Numbered from the stretch's first letter, positions 48,324 to 59,969 are shown. The stretch: 64,000 nt of DNA from Dichomitus squalens LYAD-421 SS1 (GCF_000275845.1 NW_006766886.1:357573-421572); one strand, 5' to 3'. Notes: generated from the sequence alone by a model not told the origin. A program made the numbers and translations.

Positions 48324-51300
48324 TCACGCCCCGCCCCCGTTCTGATCTACAACATCTAGCAAAACCACCATCGCCCACATGTACAGCGGCAACGTCAGGT
48401 TGTCGTTCTGCACGCTGAATGCTTCCAGACCCCCCGCCAGCCCAGCAACCATCGCAAACCGAGGAATCTGTCCGGTGCACAGTCACGGGCCACATTGCGT
48501 CAGTCGAAATATCCTACTGCCGATCTCCACCCGCACGCACCGAGAAGTCTTCGACCGTTCCAAACACCCGCAACAACCATGCGCAGACAGAAACCGACAC
48601 CACAAACCCTGCGCTTCCTTCGATCGTCTTGGGATTAGCGGCGAACCAGCGGTATCTCCCAAGCCGTTTCCCCACAATCGAGGCCTGTGGCGCGATTCGG
48701 TGGGTTTGGTATCGGCGCATTGGGTTCATGATTTCCCGTCGTTCAATCACGTCAGCCGTTCCGGGTTCTCGATCAACAGAAGAACAAGAAAACGTCGCGT
48801 GTGAACTGCTCACCAGTGCATCCCCCACGCCTAAAACAAGTGTCCCCGTGAATTGGGGTAACCTCGAGGGCCTATGGTCGCCGTGAAGTTAGACCGTCGA
48901 CGTATACATCGAATAAGCGCTCTCCGCACGACAACACCACTCCATTCAGCAAGGTACACATGTGGAGACCCCAGAACAACAATGCGCCAGATGGATCTCT
49001 CCAGCTGCAACATGAGCTGTCCCCTACGGCGCATTATGTCCGGCGCGGCTGTATCTGGGCAGTTCATGTCGCAACCCCTGATTGGGTTGATGGTATCGGA
49101 CGGGGCAAGGCAAAGAAGACGCACCCTTCGAACCAGACCGAATTCGCACATCCTGTCAGCAAATAGAAGTGGCTGAGAATCGCGGTGCCTCCGTCTTTCG
49201 AGTCCAGAAACTCGTTCATGAAGACATGGACGGCGGCTCCGAAGGGATACAAGGCAAAGTACCGCACGTATTCGGTGAATGTGAACAGCGCGAAAGCGCC
49301 GCTGAACGCGAGGTGCGTAAAGGCCGCCTGCAACAGAGAACACATGAGGTCAGAACACACCAATGAGGTCATTGGGGCCTCTGGCCGTGTTAACCGAGAG
49401 ATGCTGAGAGCAATGTACTCACATCTACAGCGATCCCTGGCACAAACATGACCACCGCAAGGGCGTGGAAGAACTTGCGTCGGGCGTTCACGCTCAGCGT
49501 GGGGACGTGCTTGTCGGCCGCGTCCAAGAGGTCCGTCGCAACATGGGAGAAATTGGCGTTCGGGAGGTCGGGGAGGTTAGGCAAGTTCGGCAAGTTAGGC
49601 AGCCTGATCCCATAGCCCGCGATTCCTTCCCCGGCCAGCGCGGGGTCGGTTGGCTCCACAGGCGCAACAGCCGGGATGCCGCCAGGCTGCCCTGCGGGGT
49701 TCGTAGCGACGCCCTGCGGTGTCGGGCCCTGCATCATCGCACTGAAGCTGGACTGCCCCGGCACTGGACCGTATCGCGGGCTGCTAGGCGCGACCAGTGT
49801 CTCTGTCATTCCCACGTTGGCGATGTGTATACTTCCGCGGACGTTCATTTGTCTCCACCGCTTGCTTCTCGCAAGCTGCCTCGTCCACCCCGCGACACTG
49901 ATGCTGATCAGAAGCGCCCAGTACGCGACGAGTGCAGGCCGAGTCCACTTGTTCCTGCCCTCGAGCATCCAGAACACGACGTAAACCCACGGGTCGCGAC
50001 CGCCGAGACACCAGCGCGACCAGAGGCCGATGAGACCCCCCACAATGACCAAGGTTCCGACATAGAACCCTAGAGCAAGCAGCCTACGGTGCTTCTGCTT
50101 CTCTTGTGGGTAACGAAGCCGGCGTACAGGTCGCTGTGCGATGTGCCGGGAGAGGTATAGTAGCGGAGAAAGCAAGAATCCAGTAAGCAGCGACCCTGGG
50201 ATTAGGGCGATCTGGAAAACCAGGAGTGGCGTTGGCAGCCGGAAGGTCTTGATGTAAGGAGTTGTGAGCGGCCAGAGCTGTAACGCGTCGTGAGCAAATC
50301 AGCGGCCGCGGAGCGTACGCATGTATGAAGGCTGGAAACATGAGACGTGATAGCATGTCCATATCTCAAGTCAAGTGGAGAGGAACGACATCTTGCGACC
50401 ACGTCCACGTTACAACACAAAGCATATGCAGGGAAGTATGCACCACTATCATTCTCGACCAGCCGAAGTGCACTGCTCTTGCGAGCAACAAGCAGAGCCA
50501 ATCTGTGATCTGCGCGTTATGCAGAATGCGCTTGAAATCAAGGCACACTACTCGGCTCTGGCTTAGCGAGACAAATCATTCGATGAGCACGCACCTTCGC
50601 TATAGTCAGGTTCATCAACTCCATAAACAACACCGTCGCCCCAAACGCCACCAGCCCAAGCTCGCCAAACGTGAATCCTCGATGAGCGAGCCGCACACAG
50701 ATGTACAGCGAGAATTGAAAGAACATGGCGCTCGCGACCACCTCGAAGTACGACATGCCTAGACGACCAATCAGCATCGTCAGTGGCGCTCTGAATGTCC
50801 GTTCTATACCAATAGACGCACTTTGCCAGATGCCCAGCTTAGCCTCCTTGAGCGCGATACGCACGCACAATATCCACAGTGTCACGCTAACCGTGAATAG
50901 GATGTACAGGTATGTCCTGCGGCCTTCTTTGCGCGGCACAGAGCTGACCTCGCCCTCCGGAACGACGAGCTTCTTCCGATGTCGGGCTTCCGTGACCCAA
51001 GACGCACAAACGTGTACCAGGAGGATGGTGGCGCAGAAAGTCGCCTGGCTGACCAAGTAGCGCCTCGAGAGGAGAAGCGCCTCCAGTGGAGTAACGACAG
51101 TCGCAGAATGTGGGAGGGTCATGGGAGTTTCGACGAGCCAGCCAGAAGGCATTGGGTTTCCACTGGGGTCCGCCGCGGTCATAGTGAGTGAGATGTACAA
51201 GAGCGCAGCGGATATGAGAGGGCCACCGAGGAGTCCAGTCAGGATTCCATCGTCCTGCGAGTTTCTGACGCTTAAGGTGAGTATCGCCTGACTGCTAGTC

Positions 51301-52143
51301 CTAGGTGATCTTTTTAACTCACCTATAATTCTTCGGTACAGTCATCCAAACATAGCCTGTGTCACGACTTCTAGGCGCGCTTAGGTGGAGGGTTTGCGTA
51401 GGAGCTCGTCTCCCTTCGCGCCCATCCAGCAAGCGCGGGGAGGGTGATGCCGGACGTGAAGGTGGTGTCGGCGGTCGTTCTGGAAGGCTGGGAGACACTC
51501 GAGTCCACGAGACTCTGGTCCAGGTACAGTAAACTATGGACGCTACAACAAGTAATGCGAGCTCTTCACGAGTGCAGTAAGTAACTCCGTCCTGAGGTAT
51601 CACACAGAAACACTACCTATGGATATCCACATGTCCGGATCGAAGGGTTCCTTCGCAAAGGCCTGTATTTTGACCGAAGAGTAGCCAACGGAACAAAGGA
51701 GCAACGTGTTCTCGAACGCTTGTCGTGTATCAAAAGCTGCCTTGACAGTCGTGCCAGGTAACCGGACGTGAAAACATGTCGTACTTGGTAAGAGCGAGCG
51801 TATGGCCACAACAGGGTTGTGCCTATTTCTCGAGAATAGTGATGGGGATGCTGGACGTGTAGCACCGTTGGCTGCGCCGTCGGTAGGTGGCCTGATTGCA
51901 GGAGAACGTGATCTCGTGAAGGTCCGTCGCTCGTATATCCGGGAGGGGCTGCTTCTTCTCGAGTTGCTCGATAGCGATTGACCACTACCTTGCCTGGTAA
52001 GAAATGCATTGTTACCGTTGCTGTCCCTTCTCGACTGCGACCCAATTTGTCGTTGGGTAGGTTGTCGCCCACGCGGGTCCTGACTCTGAGTATGGCCGAC
52101 GTCCGTCTCGTCCGCACTGGTGAGATCCTCTGAATCCGAGCTG
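48324..52143 (-). CDS. SEC59: dolichol kinase, 5' end unresolved
   Basis: ER membrane kinase using CTP to make dolichyl phosphate, the lipid carrier for N-glycosylation, O-mannosylation and GPI anchors. Conserved parts: GYVWMTVPKNYRNSQDDG, ILTGLLGGPLISAAL, NARRKFFHALAVVMFVPGI, YVRYFALYPFGAAVHVFM, GGTAILSHFYLLTGC and the CTP-binding VLGVGDALASIVGKRLGRYR (split by an intron), then KTIEGSAGF. It ends DVVDQNGGGA at the stop at 48324-48326. Many hydrophobic segments fit 12-15 membrane helices. A Pro/Leu/Asn tandem repeat (LPN x3, LPD, LPN) sits in the soluble loop near 49.58 kb. Upstream, a Ser/Arg-rich frame runs to about 52143 and joins the first membrane segment in frame. No in-frame ATG is seen there, so the first exon is missing. 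Confidence 0.85.
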
Positions 52144-53266
52144 TCAAAGGACGGTCCTTGAGTGAGCCAACACGTTCAACTTGTCAAAGAACTGATTCCC
52201 TCCCCGCCTGAGCGCATACGTATACAAGACGTGGGTTCGTGGCATTTGGCTCAACGTGAATGTATGCTGTGCGCAGTACTTCTTCCGGTACAGTCTTAAG
52301 ACCATGGCGAGCCTCACACCACTTCACTACAGACTACAGCTGCACGGGATCTTGAACGCACGCGGGCTTAATGCGCATGAGACACTCCGCAAGTCTATGG
52401 TACCCGCTACAGACCCATCCTGCAGGCGTGCGAAGCCGCTCAAAAGATGACTGTACACTTGTGGCAGATAGCACCTTTCCAGCAGCGTGTCCGCAGCGCT
52501 TCTCACGTCTACTTCTCCCGATGACGGGCTAGGTAGGTGAACCAGCCCTGACCAGGAGACGTTCATATGGGTACACGTTTCGTAGGAATGCTGTCCGCAA
52601 AGCCCAACGAACAAGTCCATGATATATCTTCGTGTCGGTCCATTTGGGGCTTTGGCCTCGGCGGGGTGATGAACCGACGCTCATACTCGGTTCGTGGTAG
52701 AACATGAGAAGACGGCGCAGACTGCACATACCCAGAAGACCCTGCTTGGTAGCTCGTGCTCCATCCTTGTTGCTGCTGCTTTCGTGGCGGTTGACTGGTG
52801 GGACGAGGAACTCCAGATGAGTGGGACTGCCGCCTTGCCCGGGAGTGCATACGCACTCTCTCGGGGCGTCCTAGTCCCGACGGCCTCCGGGCAGGCGGCG
52901 ATGGCGACGACGGTGAGCGGGGCAGTTTGGAGGACGCGACGCCGCGCGCTGCGGCGAGTTGAGGGCAGAGGAGAACGGGGAAAGTAGATGAAAGTCAGAG
53001 ACGGTTCTCGAGGTCAGCTCGGACGACACACTCTCGTGGCGGCCCGCGCACGTGAATGACAGGACAGGATCGCCACGTCCGATCTCGCTCGGATGCGGCC
53101 GAATGCTTGCCGCAGCCACTTTCGCGTCGCGTCTCGACGCGTCTAACGCTTAATTGTCGTTGCTCTTTCCTCGTCATTCACGCGTCCTTGTTTCCTCTTA
53201 GCCACAGTGTCGCGTCTTCTCAGTTTTATCTCCACAACCTCTTTTTGTTTGCTCACGTACAGAAAA
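52144..53266. other. divergent upstream region with a possible minus-strand exon
   Basis: Between dolichol kinase (-) and uracil-DNA glycosylase (+). A minus-strand frame from about 52985 to 52563 (RPTSQPPRKQQQQGWSTSY and RFITPPRPKPQMDR) has protein-like composition. It could be a 5' exon of the dolichol kinase gene or a small separate gene; no splice link could be fixed. The last 150 bases are C/T-rich and precede the UNG start. Confidence 0.4.
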
Positions 53267-55253
53267 ATGGATGCCACAAAACGCGTCGTTTACCTCGAGG
53301 ATCTCGAGAAACCCACTGCCAGCGGTGGCGGTGCGACAAAGGAGAACGTGTCAGTCGCGGTCCCGTCCAAAGACCTCGCACCCGTAGTGGAAAAGGCGGA
53401 GAAGGCTTCAACCACCGTCACAGAGAAAAAGACAGCCACAGGCGCCACTAAACGGCAACAGTCTCTTACGGACATGTTCACCAAGAAGTCCTCTTCATCC
53501 TCCTCCTCGTCCAGTGGTCCCGCCCTGAAGAAGCCCAAGACGGACAACCCTTCTCTCAATTCCATACCATTCTCTCTCAAGGAATACCAAGATACACTAT
53601 CAGAAGAAGAGAAAAGCCTTCTGGCTCTCGAGTGCGAGACCATGGGCAAGAGCTGGTCATTCCGTTCTTATTTCCGTCCATCAGGACCCAAGCTCATTCA
53701 TCGTGTAACAGGCTCAAGCTACTCAAAGACGAGATCAAGAAGTCATACTTCCTCAACCTCAAGAGGTTCTTGGCTTCAGAGGGCGTGAAGGGAGTAAATG
53801 ATAGCGCATCGAACTTGAAGGTGTACCCCGCGCGTTAGTTTCCCGCGATCCTCGCGCAAGTGACGTGGACTCACGGCTCTTCAGCGAAAAACATCTACGC
53901 ATGGTCGAACATGACGCCCGTCGGGCGAGTCAAGGTCGTGATCATTGGACAGGATCCCTACCATGGTCCAGGACAAGCTCATGGTGAGTACTTGATCCCC
54001 TGCCTAACGTGCCCCTGCGAATGACGTGTGTCGGTGAGACACGCCTTGAGGGTGTACGTGATGCTCGCAGAATGTAAACTTGTTGTCTATGAGTATGCGA
54101 GCAGCTGGACAACGCAAACGTCCACCCGACGTAGAAGTCTATAGTGGCTTGCATCGATGTAGCGCGTGCGGTGCCTTGTGCTACATAATACTCCCATCGT
54201 TCGTGGGGAACAGCGACGCTAGAAGTTGATCCTTGTGCCTGAGCGACGACAGCTCCTTGAGTTCGTCGCCATTGACGACTGTGCGAGCACTTCGCAACCG
54301 ATGCGGATCCGTCTCGTCCTGTAGGACCAGCCTTTCCCACAGCACCGTTGAACCGTTACGCTTCCACAGCATCTGTTGTTTGCTTGCTACGAGCGGTTAT
54401 CCGGCAGTACTGACGTCTTCACTTTACTTCAAAAGGGCTATGCTTCTCCGTGCCTCCAGGGGTCGCGGTTCCTCCATCTCTGAGAAACGTGAGTGGCTTG
54501 GGTGTTCATAGTTGAGCTAGTGAATCATACCAGATGCAGATCTATCTCGAGATCAAGGCGGAGTATCCGTCTTTCGAGATACCCAAGCATGGGTAAGTCG
54601 GACATTTGCTCGGGTCCCCACGCGTAGACAGCCTGCTGATCTGCCATGTCAATCTTCCGCAGCAATTTGACGACATGGGCTGAGAACGGCGTCTTGCTCT
54701 TGAATACGTCCCTGACCGTGAGAGCTCGCGAGGCGGCCTCCCACTCGAAGAAAGGATGGGAGGAATTCACCGCTAGAGTGGTCGATGTCGTCGACCGCTT
54801 TGGCGGCGCGAACCTCGGCAACAAGAACAGCACCAACGCCGGTCGCGGACGGGGCATCGTATTCCTCGCTTGGGGCGCACATGCAGCGAAGGTGGTCGAG
54901 AAGCTCGACAAGGTCAGTGTCTCCGACATTTCTGACTATGGGTGCATGGCATGGCATAATTCACACGATGATATCTTACGCGAACCGTTTTGCGAAGCAG
55001 AAAAAGCACCTTATCCTCACCAGCGCTGTAAGTGCATTCGCCTGCTCCACGCTGAACCCCCGAGCTGAACGAGGGCATTCAATCTTTCGATGCGCTCATG
55101 CGGATGGATTGTTATTGATGCACCTAATCTCAGCATCCGTCGCCCTTCAGTGCCAACCGCGGCTTCTTAGGCAATGGCCACTTCAAGAAAGCCAACGACT
55201 GGCTCGAGGAAAAATATGGCCCGGATGGCTGTGTCGACTGGACGAAGCTCTGA
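53267..55253 (+). CDS. UNG1: uracil-DNA glycosylase
   Basis: Family 1 glycosylase that removes uracil from DNA as the first step of base excision repair, in nucleus and/or mitochondria. Eight exons: 53267-53655, 53712-53833, 53885-53983, 54436-54488, 54540-54592, 54663-54912, 55001-55027 and 55134-55253, giving 370 residues. The water-activating loop [18 protein letters not shown] spans the third intron. Also present are [35 protein letters not shown] and the catalytic His loop [13 protein letters not shown], followed by NDWLEEKYG. The N-terminal 125 residues are variable, with a [15 protein letters not shown]-interaction (PIP)-like box (Q-x2-L-x2-MF) at about residue 66. Intron 53984-54435 is 452 nt, far longer than the other UNG introns. 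Confidence 0.96.
54181..54372 (-). other. 63-codon antisense open frame inside a UNG intron
   Basis: An ATG-to-stop frame lies wholly within the long third UNG intron on the opposite strand. It begins [20 protein letters not shown] and ends [11 protein letters not shown]. The composition is balanced and charged, like protein, but no homologue is recognised and no splice partners are evident. It may be a nested gene exon, an inserted gene fragment or chance. Confidence 0.25.
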
Positions 55254-55918
55254 CCGCTGCGGGGCGCCGCGGGTGAGCTTCGCTGTGATTGTCGATGGGT
55301 CCTGTACATACCTGACTTCCCAAGTTCTGATGTCTCGGTGAGTCCGATAATGTCAAAATAGGCGTCGCCTGTGTCACGGAAGGAGTTGCCCTGCAAGCAT
55401 TAGGCTAGGCTTGCTCACTTACAGTGCCGTCAGATCCTTCAACTGCTCCGCACCCAGCACTTCCGGGTTTTCCGAACGGGCCACGTTCCTCATTGTCCCT
55501 CGCGCCCGCCCAGATGACTGTTCTTCTGATGCATCCAGGCTCCCCCAACCACATCGCGTCCTCAAACACGAACGGTAGCCTCGGGCGCCCCAGGTCCACC
55601 GAGAACGGAGATCCACGCAACCATGCCCATACGCGGGTCGCGTACGTCCTTTTTTTGCTTGTGCGCTCGCCTGCGGACGCCAATGCTTTAGGCTTGCATG
55701 AGACGCGCGCCTTGATTTGCTCACGCGAGGACGATCTGCGCGCTCATTTCGCTGTACCTAGCTATTTCCCACACCCCTATAACATCCGTTGTTTCCATCA
55801 GGCGCTTCGAGTGACTACCCTTATACGCATTGGTAGCATCTCATCCTCATACTCCGGACGATCACGTTCCGGATGCGCAGCGCGCGAACGGTCTTGATTT
55901 TGTTGCATACCCGACTTC
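55254..55918. other. intergenic with a possible minus-strand exon
   Basis: A minus-strand frame ending SENPEVLGAEQLKDLTA meets a strong GTAAGT donor at about 55435. The next possible exon (GNSFRDTGDAYFDIIGLTE, about 55393-55320) does not join in frame with it. I therefore do not call a gene. Confidence 0.3.
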
Positions 55919-55926
55919 TCACATGA

Positions 55927-56006
55927 GGGCCGCTCAATTCTTGAGGACGCAGGACGCAGGACGCACTCAGAGCTCATTTGATGGATGTGATGGGCTAGCC
56001 GAACCT
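55927..56006 (+). repeat. left arm of the 380-bp inverted-repeat element
   Basis: Perfect for the first 38 bases, then diverging. It contains a tandem triplet of GGACGCA units. Confidence 0.8.
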
Positions 56007-56213
56007 GCCGCATATGGCAAGGTACCAACCTCATTTCTCGTGCCCGTTGTTTTCCAAGGGGTCTGTCGTGTCCCAAACCTCGCAGAAAAATATGAATCGC
56101 AAGTATGTTGAGGACGAAAGCTTTCCGCGTCGATTGACACTACCCTCGAGGCACTTTGTGAGGGGGGAGGAGTGTCATCGTCGCGCGAGGGGTTTCGAAG
56201 GCAAGCTTGTCGG

Positions 56214-56294
56214 CTAGTCTCGCTTAGCCCATCTCCTCCATCAAAGGCCTCTGAACGCGTCCTGCGTCCTGCGTCCTCAAGAATTGAGCGGCCC
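56214..56294 (-). repeat. right arm of the 380-bp inverted-repeat element
   Basis: Reverse-complement partner of 55927-56006, with the same GCGTCCT tandem units. Confidence 0.8.
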
Positions 56295-56454
56295 TATGCA
56301 GAACGCAGACACCATCTGTGCATTGTCGTCCCTTAGCCGCTGTCGCCCCGCGTCACAGTGCGTGCCCTCTCTCTCGCCACGGCTGCCACGTCTTCCGCTC
56401 CACCCCACCCTGCACTAAGTCGGCTTCTCTCCTACATGCGGCGTCGCAACGCCC

Positions 56455-57326
56455 NNNNNNNNNNNNNNNNNNNNNNNNNNNNNNNNNNNNNNNNNNNNNN
56501 NNNNNNNNNNNNNNNNNNNNNNNNNNNNNNNNNNNNNNNNNNNNNNNNNNNNNNNNNNNNNNNNNNNNNNNNNNNNNNNNNNNNNNNNNNNNNNNNNNNN
56601 NNNNNNNNNNNNNNNNNNNNNNNNNNNNNNNNNNNNNNNNNNNNNNNNNNNNNNNNNNNNNNNNNNNNNNNNNNNNNNNNNNNNNNNNNNNNNNNNNNNN
56701 NNNNNNNNNNNNNNNNNNNNNNNNNNNNNNNNNNNNNNNNNNNNNNNNNNNNNNNNNNNNNNNNNNNNNNNNNNNNNNNNNNNNNNNNNNNNNNNNNNNN
56801 NNNNNNNNNNNNNNNNNNNNNNNNNNNNNNNNNNNNNNNNNNNNNNNNNNNNNNNNNNNNNNNNNNNNNNNNNNNNNNNNNNNNNNNNNNNNNNNNNNNN
56901 NNNNNNNNNNNNNNNNNNNNNNNNNNNNNNNNNNNNNNNNNNNNNNNNNNNNNNNNNNNNNNNNNNNNNNNNNNNNNNNNNNNNNNNNNNNNNNNNNNNN
57001 NNNNNNNNNNNNNNNNNNNNNNNNNNNNNNNNNNNNNNNNNNNNNNNNNNNNNNNNNNNNNNNNNNNNNNNNNNNNNNNNNNNNNNNNNNNNNNNNNNNN
57101 NNNNNNNNNNNNNNNNNNNNNNNNNNNNNNNNNNNNNNNNNNNNNNNNNNNNNNNNNNNNNNNNNNNNNNNNNNNNNNNNNNNNNNNNNNNNNNNNNNNN
57201 NNNNNNNNNNNNNNNNNNNNNNNNNNNNNNNNNNNNNNNNNNNNNNNNNNNNNNNNNNNNNNNNNNNNNNNNNNNNNNNNNNNNNNNNNNNNNNNNNNNN
57301 NNNNNNNNNNNNNNNNNNNNNNNNNN
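56455..57326. other. assembly gap (872 N)
   Basis: Run of undetermined bases, probably an unassembled repeat given the inverted-repeat elements on both sides. Open frames reported through it are meaningless. Confidence 0.99.
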
Positions 57327-57331
57327 AACGG

Positions 57332-57708
57332 ATCTACGGCTCTCGGACGTCCGTAGATTTCTAGGCGGGGTTTGAAACAGTCTGTGGATCTTGGGCGCTA
57401 AACAAGCGGCATGTTCTGCTCATCATCAGCACGTGACTGGAGTGGCTTATGTCATGTCTGTATTTGGCATGCAGTTCGCTTTGTCATGATGGCTCCTTCC
57501 TTTCTCGTGGTCACGGCACCGTATGCCGAGGTCTACGGACTGTCTACGGCCTGTTAGAGATTTAGAAAGGGGGGTCGGACCCCCCTCCTAGATTTTGACG
57601 TCCGTATCCTAAATTTCATCAGCGGAGTTCAGATCTGGTGTCGGCAACACTGCCCCTTGCCCAAATCGGTCTGTTTAGAGATTTACGGACGTCCGTAGAG
57701 CCGTAGAT
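57332..57708. mobile_element. inverted-repeat element next to the gap, about 377 bp
   Basis: The left end ATCTACGGCTCTCGGACGTC and the right end (reverse complement ATCTACGGCTCTACGGACGT) match over about 34 bases with two or three differences. GACGTCCGTA recurs inside (near 57350, 57598 and 57688). A perfect GGGGGGTCGGACCCCCC palindrome-like hairpin lies at about 57570-57588. The left flank is only five bases from the gap, so a target duplication cannot be tested. It may be a MITE or one end of a larger element lost in the gap. Confidence 0.6.
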
Positions 57709-58981
57709 AGCTTATGGAAAGTCATCCAGTAAGTCGCGAGTACAGCGTCGGGACCATGGCGTCTGACAGATGTGTGTCCGACAGCGCGCGACGGGCCAGC
57801 CCAGCCGGTGCACCGCACCGCGCACCTCGGTCGGATATCGCCTGAAGATCGGGCTCGCGCCGCCCCGCTGTGCTCCTATGTAATCATTACCGATCTCTCC
57901 AGCTCAAGCCCGAGAGGAGCCCGGGCCCCTGGGCGCACTCCGGAATCTCAGCCATCTGCCAACGTCAGCCGGGGCGCCACCAGCTGCGACTCGGACTGGC
58001 ACCCTCTGGCACCATGGCCAGCTGGTCGTCGGCGATCAGGCGCAGGAAGTAACGAAAATAGTAGCTGGCAGCTGAGCACGCCCGCGGAGCGCGGCGTGCC
58101 TGTCCGGATCGACCCCGTGTGCTGCGCCGCCGTCAAGCAAGGTGAGCGTCGAACGTAACGTTAACCGCTAGCCCTGCGCCGCCCAGGCAGGGCTGGACGA
58201 CGGATCCGCACCACTCCTCGTATGCGCAGCCGATGACAATGATGAGGACGGCCGAAGCCAAAGCTAGCCTCGCCGGACGACGACGGTAAACGGAGGCAAT
58301 GCATGCGGTGCCAGACGGCGTTCAAGTTGATTCGTTGTGCGGCCAGGGCTGGTCCTCATAGCTAGGAGCCGCGGAGCCGCACCACGCGACCTACATTTCA
58401 CGGAAGAAATGACTGCCATCAGAGACGTCTTCCGAATGCGGACCTGCAGAGCCTGTCCAGGCACGCCAAACACAGTTAAGCCAAACACTAGAAATCGAGC
58501 ATGAAGCTTCACATAGTGGTGCAAGCGTAGTCTAGAATACATTGGGTACACCTGTATGATAGCGGTAGGCATGTGCATAATAATGCCTACGGCTGGTCTT
58601 AGCATCAGCGCACACTGGGACGGGATGGATAGTTATGTATAGTAAGAGGAGAGATAATAAATGTAAGACTATAATGCAGCAAGGATAGCCGTACAGCAGC
58701 GTGGACATGCAGCGAGACCGGAGTGAGTTCGAGAGACGGAGGTTAGGGATGAGGCAACGCTCAAGAGCCGAGGACGTCGTAGTGCAGGCTGGGCGCGAGA
58801 TCGTCGAGAGTGGTTGGGCGGGAGAACGGGTAAGCAGACTAGGATAGCGATACATAGGATATAGACGACAGCTCCAGATGATCCCAGAAAGTGAGAAATA
58901 TCTGCGACGTCCATGGGAACCAGCACAGTAGCGGTGGGCGTCTTCAACAAGACGAGTCACGGAGCGCGCTCGCCCAGGACA
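57709..58981. other. intergenic
   Basis: 1.27 kb downstream of the bZIP gene. Open frames are short and unsupported; the part nearest 58981 is probably the bZIP 3' untranslated region. Confidence 0.45.
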
Positions 58982-59969
58982 TTAGTGCAGCCGGGGATAT
59001 CTCCGCTCTGCGCCCCCAGGCAAATCGTACTCCGACAGAGGCGCGTCGACCACGTTGAGGAGCGTGGACTGCGACATGCGGGGGGCCGGTGTCTGCAGGC
59101 CGTTTTGCGACGCCTGCATCTGGTTCAGCAGCGTGCGGAACCCGTCGGGCTCTGTGATGGCGCGTCGCTGAAGGAACGGAGCCAGGTCGTTCGTGTCGCC
59201 CGCACTCGACGATAGCGATGGCGGTAGTGTTGACTGCGTCGACGGATGGCCCGACATGAGCGGATGCGAATAGTTGTATGATCGCCGCCCCTCCGAGGGC
59301 AGGTACCCGAAGGACTTTTCATCCGAGGACGTAAAACCTTGAGCCGATGGGAAGATGTCATTTGGGACCGAACGAGGTATTTGTGGGAAGAGATTGTTGT
59401 GCGAGGCATGAGAGGAGGTGGAGGGGAGGGAGAAATTGGAGGATAACGACTGGTCCGAGCCCTTGTCGCCGAATATGTTGTCGCTCCAGCCGGCAGGGTC
59501 GAGCGGGGGAGGAGAAGTTTGTGACGGAGCAGACAGACCTGAAGCTGAACTCATGGGGTCGGGGGACATCGAGTGGCCGCTTGCAGAACCGGTCGATAAT
59601 GGCGACTCGGTGCGACTTAGAGGAGGCATGGGGGCGCCGGAAGCGGGGGAGGATAGGAGGCCTGAAGCCGTGGCAGATTTCGACCCAGAAGCCTTGGGCT
59701 TGTCTTTGCCGGTCGGGCCCTTGCCGAGAGGAGGGCGATTGGCAGGAGGGAGGCTGAGGGCGGCGCGAAGCGTGTTGTTCTCCTCTTCGAGTTCTGCAAC
59801 TCTATTTTCGAGGGCCTTGGAAGGACGATCAGCATGGATTTGCAATCGAGGAATCTGGGAAGCGCACCTCGAGGTGTGCAGCTCGTCTAGCTCGGAACGC
59901 TCTCTGAACGTCCCGTGCGCGATTAGGGGGCAGGTTGTCGTTGCGCTTGCGGCCGCGCTTGGAGGACAT
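58982..59969 (-). CDS. bZIP transcription factor
   Basis: Nuclear regulator of 311 residues from exons 59969-59868 and 59815-58982 (52-nt intron). The basic region reads NRARDVQRAFRARRAAHLE, with the N-x7-R spacing of the Yap/Pap1-like branch (R in place of the more usual signature residues). The zipper follows across the intron (ALENRVAELEEENNTLRAAL), with L/V/L heptads. It is short, about three heptads. The remaining 240 residues are S/P/T/N-rich with a glutamine patch (LLNQMQASQNGLQTP) and no Cys-rich redox domain as in Yap1. The start is the first ATG of the exon, MSSKRGRKRNDN, which also supplies a basic nuclear-localisation-like stretch. Confidence 0.9.

Larger units (their letters stand above)
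55920..56301. mobile_element. long inverted-repeat element, about 380 bp
   Basis: Outer arms 55927-55964 and 56257-56294 are perfect inverted copies over 38 bases (GGGCCGCTCAATTCTTGAGG, then ACGCAGGACGCAGGACGC). Inward the match continues imperfectly to about 80 bases (ATTTGATGGATGTGATGGGC against CTTTGATGGAGGAGATGGGC). A spacer of about 205 bases separates the arms. No coding frame of note lies inside. It looks like a foldback/MITE-type element or a hairpin locus. I cannot fix the target duplication. Confidence 0.75.

Noticed and set aside
49566..49610. Short 9-base tandem repeat as a possible CRISPR-like or minisatellite locus
   Set aside because: It is in frame within dolichol kinase and simply encodes repeated LPN units.
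56318..57364. Open frames of 332-348 codons running through the N-run
   Set aside because: Most of their length is undetermined bases; no coding evidence on either side.
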